In this document: piece by piece, positions 61,763 to 64,000 of the stretch
Position numbering within the stretch: position 1 is the first letter of the stretch
Layout of the letters: every line of letters starts with the position of its first letter
NCBI RefSeq assembly: GCF_036195325.1
Contig: NZ_CP108101.1
Location: forward strand, 4,836,001-4,900,000
DNA: 64,000 bases
Source: Streptomyces sp. NBC_00234
GTDB taxonomy: Bacteria; Actinomycetota; Actinomycetes; Streptomycetales; Streptomycetaceae
Direction: 5' to 3'
The notes under the pieces: generated by a model
What the model saw: only the letters and a program-made list of their open reading frames with translations
Databases searched by the model: none
What the model was told of the DNA's origin: nothing
Made by a program: the position numbers and the translations under genes

Positions 61763-61791
61763 AGTATGGCCCCGTCCGGGCCGCCGGGCCA
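61763..61791 (-). promoter_or_regulatory. Candidate leaderless promoter of the chorismate mutase transcript
   Basis: Minus strand: TTGGCC, 18-base spacer, CATACT at 61768-61763, seven bases before ATG 61755 of the leader peptide. Confidence 0.5.
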
Positions 61792-61870
61792 AAGCCGGGC
61801 CCGGATGGTGAGACGGGGGCCGGGCGGGAGCGGTATTCCGCCGGGCGGGGAGAGGCCGTTCCACGGCCGG

Positions 61871-61876
61871 TAGAAT
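61871..61876 (+). promoter_or_regulatory. -10 element of guaA
   Basis: TAGAAT 41 bases before GTG 61918; no convincing -35 is visible. The remaining 61792-61870 region appears empty. Confidence 0.5.
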
Positions 61877-61917
61877 CGACAAATACCGACCCCTCTCCAC
61901 CGCCGGAAGGCCGCCCC

Positions 61918-63510
61918 GTGCCAGCAGCACCCCCCGCCGCCCCCGACACCGCCACCGACGTGGTCCTCGTTGTCGACTTCGGCGCGCAGTACGCCCAGCT
62001 CATCGCCCGCCGTGTCCGCGAGGCGCGGGTCTACAGCGAGATCGTCCCGTCCACGATGCCGGTGGCCGAGATGCTGGCCAAGAACCCGCGCGCGATCATC
62101 CTGTCCGGCGGCCCGTCCTCGGTGTACGCGGAAGGGGCGCCCACCCTGGACCGTTCGCTGTTCGAGGCCGGGGTTCCCGTCTTCGGCATGTGCTACGGCT
62201 TCCAGCTGATGGCCACCACGCTCGGCGGCACCGTCGACGACAACGGTGCCCGTGAGTACGGCCGCACGCCGCTCTCCGTCTCCAAGACCGGCTCCACCCT
62301 CTTCGAGGGCACGCCCGCCGAGCAGCCGGTGTGGATGTCGCACGGCGACGCCTGCTCCGCCGCTCCCGAGGGCTTCACCGTCACCGCGTCCACCGACGTC
62401 GTACCGGTCGCCGCCTTCGAGAACGACGAGAAGAAGCTCTACGGCGTCCAGTACCACCCGGAGGTCCTGCACTCCACGCACGGCCAGCAGGTCCTGGAGC
62501 ACTTCCTCTACCGCGGCGCCGGCATCGAGCCGACCTGGACGACCACCAACGTCGTCGAGGAGCAGATCGCCCTCATCCGCGAGCAGGTCGGCACCAAGCG
62601 CGCCATCTGCGGCCTCTCCGGCGGCGTGGACTCCGCGGTCGCCGCGGCTCTCGTCCAGAAGGCCATCGGCTCGCAGCTCACCTGCGTGTACGTCGACCAC
62701 GGTCTGATGCGCAAGGGCGAGACCGAGCAGGTCGAGAAGGACTTCGTGGCCGCCACCGGCGTCCAGCTGAAGGTCGTCGACGCGGCGGACCGCTTCCTGA
62801 ACGCGCTGGCCGGGGTCTCCGACCCGGAGCAGAAGCGGAAGATCATCGGCCGCGAGTTCATCCGCGTCTTCGAGCAGGCCCAGGCCGAGATCGTGGCGGA
62901 GGCCGCGGGCGGCGAGGACGTCGCGTTCCTCGTCCAGGGCACGCTCTACCCGGACGTCGTGGAGTCCGGCGGCGGCACCGGAACCGCCAACATCAAGTCC
63001 CACCACAACGTGGGCGGGCTGCCCGAGGACATCGAGTTCCAGCTCGTCGAGCCGCTGCGCCAGCTGTTCAAGGACGAGGTCCGGATGGTCGGCCAGGAGC
63101 TCGGCCTGCCGGAGGAGATCGTCCAGCGCCAGCCGTTCCCCGGCCCGGGTCTCGGTATCCGGATCGTCGGCGAGGTCACGAAGGACCGGCTCGACCTGCT
63201 GCGCGAGGCCGACGCCATCGCCCGCGAGGAGCTGACCGCGGCCGGCCTGGACCGTGACATCTGGCAGTGCCCGGTGGTCCTCCTCGCGGACGTGCGCAGC
63301 GTCGGTGTCCAGGGCGACGGCCGCACGTACGGCCACCCGATCGTCCTGCGCCCGGTCTCCTCCGAGGACGCCATGACGGCCGACTGGTCGCGCCTGCCGT
63401 ACGAGACGCTGGCGAAGATCTCCACCCGCATCACCAACGAGGTCGCCGACGTCAACCGCGTCGTCCTCGACGTGACGAGCAAGCCGCCGGGCACCATCGA
63501 GTGGGAGTAG
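61918..63510 (+). CDS. guaA: GMP synthase (glutamine-hydrolysing)
   Basis: 530 aa. Converts XMP to GMP, the step after GuaB. N-terminal class I glutamine amidotransferase with Cys92 in F-G-M-C-Y-G-F and the later H/E pair (Y-H-P-E-V), then the ATP-pyrophosphatase P-loop L-S-G-G-V-D-S near 232-238 and the C-terminal dimerisation domain ending G-T-I-E-W-E. GTG 61918 has GGAAGG eight bases upstream; a longer in-frame reading has no ribosome site and no conserved sequence. Probably monocistronic, between a divergent mutase and a hairpin. Confidence 0.97.
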   Translation: MPAAPPAAPDTATDVVLVVDFGAQYAQLIARRVREARVYSEIVPSTMPVAEMLAKNPRAIILSGGPSSVYAEGAPTLDRSLFEAGVPVFGMCYGFQLMATTLGGTVDDNGAREYGRTPLSVSKTGSTLFEGTPAEQPVWMSHGDACSAAPEGFTVTASTDVVPVAAFENDEKKLYGVQYHPEVLHSTHGQQVLEHFLYRGAGIEPTWTTTNVVEEQIALIREQVGTKRAICGLSGGVDSAVAAALVQKAIGSQLTCVYVDHGLMRKGETEQVEKDFVAATGVQLKVVDAADRFLNALAGVSDPEQKRKIIGREFIRVFEQAQAEIVAEAAGGEDVAFLVQGTLYPDVVESGGGTGTANIKSHHNVGGLPEDIEFQLVEPLRQLFKDEVRMVGQELGLPEEIVQRQPFPGPGLGIRIVGEVTKDRLDLLREADAIAREELTAAGLDRDIWQCPVVLLADVRSVGVQGDGRTYGHPIVLRPVSSEDAMTADWSRLPYETLAKISTRITNEVADVNRVVLDVTSKPPGTIEWE

Positions 63511-63531
63511 TCCCACCCGGACCCGATGGCC

Positions 63532-63566
63532 GACGCCGCCGCCCCTCCCCGGAGGGCGGCGGCGTC
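63532..63566 (+). terminator. Terminator of guaA
   Basis: Perfect 13-bp stem GACGCCGCCGCCC (63532-63544) with partner 63554-63566, nine-base loop. No T-tract. Confidence 0.7.
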
Positions 63567-63633
63567 GCCGCGTCCGGAACCGGTCCGAAAACCGGTGGCG
63601 TCCCGCGGGGGACTCGTGGGAGGCTCCGCCCTC

Positions 63634-64000
63634 ATGTCCGCAGATGAGATCCGCGCCCTCATGTCCGCCGCCCACAACGACCGTCTGACCTGGAACACCC
63701 CGCTTTCCGAAGAACACGCGGCCCAGCTGGTCGCCGCCTGCGATCCCGGCCGGGGGGCGCGGATAGCGGACCTCGGCAGCGGCTGGGGCGAACTCCTGAT
63801 GCGCCTCGTCGAGGCGGCCCCCGAGTCCACCGGCGACGGTGTGGAGACCGACGCGGAAGCCGTGGAGCGCGGGCGGCGCCTCGCGGTGGAGCGGGGTCTC
63901 GCCGAGCGCGTGCGGTTCCACGAGGTGCCCGCGGCCGAATGGACCGGCGGCGACTACGACCTGGCCGTGTCGATCGGTGCCGCGCACGCCTGGCCCGGTT
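63634..64000 (+). CDS. SAM-dependent methyltransferase, 3'-truncated by the window edge
   Basis: At least 122 residues from ATG 63634, running off the window without a stop. SAM motif I reads A-D-L-G-S-G-W-G-E near residues 48-56, with an acidic strand-2 end V-E-T-D-A-E near 74. Small-molecule class I methyltransferase; substrate unknown. ATG 63634 is the first start of this frame after the guaA terminator; GGGAGGC at about 63619-63625 may serve as ribosome site. Confidence 0.75.
   Translation, partial: MSADEIRALMSAAHNDRLTWNTPLSEEHAAQLVAACDPGRGARIADLGSGWGELLMRLVEAAPESTGDGVETDAEAVERGRRLAVERGLAERVRFHEVPAAEWTGGDYDLAVSIGAAHAWPG

Overview
The window is a high-GC actinobacterial chromosome segment, almost certainly Streptomyces. 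Supporting evidence: extreme GC with strong third-position bias, many GTG starts, frequent leaderless promoters, whiD-bldM-sigD developmental genes, paired CIRCE sites before groES-groEL1, and t6A, guaB and guaA neighbourhoods in the order I know from the Streptomyces core chromosome. The region is mostly conserved core genome. I see no insertion sequence, prophage, CRISPR array, rRNA, tRNA or large biosynthetic cluster.

Layout. 1-3.3 kb: end of truA, a membrane-anchored protein and a divergent ABC-F ATPase. 3.3-6.1 kb: rplM-rpsI-glmM. 6.1-8.1 kb (minus): a DUF389 protein and coaA. 8.3-15.5 kb: glmS-acpS-nnr, a DUF488 protein, alr, an alpha/beta hydrolase and tsaE. 15.6-19.1 kb: a small protein behind a perfect GGTTAGGT/ACCTAACC palindrome, a minus-strand L,D-transpeptidase-fold protein without its cysteine, then the coupled tsaB-rimI-tsaD operon with a small trailing gene. 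19.2-21.5 kb: a DGPF/YCII protein and an ECF42-type sigma factor behind an ECF42-type promoter, then a PhnB/VOC protein. 21.5-26.8 kb: a membrane protein, a THUMP-like methyltransferase, a lipoprotein polysaccharide deacetylase, and groES-groEL1 under two CIRCE operators. 26.8-33.9 kb: a carbohydrate locus (hydroxyacid dehydrogenase, two permeases, binding lipoprotein, DeoR/LacI-type regulator, divergent secreted beta-helix protein) with a shared TGATCGAA motif. 33.9-38 kb: an SDR, a multicopper oxidase, a MOSC protein and a LysR regulator. 38.1-43.3 kb: whiD (minus), bldM behind a sigma-BldN-type promoter, sigD, guaB and a guaB3-like gene. 43.3-48.4 kb: a membrane protein, a nucleotide-sugar dehydrogenase lacking its catalytic cysteine, glpD and a class C beta-lactamase-fold hydrolase. 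48.4-55.1 kb: three tandem membrane kinases, the middle one a pseudokinase, with similar extracytoplasmic domains. 55.3-60.8 kb: a succinate-semialdehyde dehydrogenase, a GMC oxidoreductase with a four-cysteine cluster, and a sortase-anchored surface protein. 61.2-64 kb: a chorismate mutase (minus) preceded by a Phe/Tyr-containing leader peptide and a hairpin, then guaA and the start of a methyltransferase.

Functionally the window joins precursor supply (GlmM/GlmS, Alr, CoaA, AcpS, GuaA/GuaB), translation fidelity (RplM, RpsI, TruA, t6A enzymes, RimI), stress folding (GroES/GroEL1) and sporulation control (BldM, WhiD). Several enzyme-family members have lost their catalytic residue. The most interesting less-described features are the candidate aromatic attenuator of the chorismate mutase gene, the kinase/pseudokinase cluster, and several palindromes or repeats with no assigned regulator.
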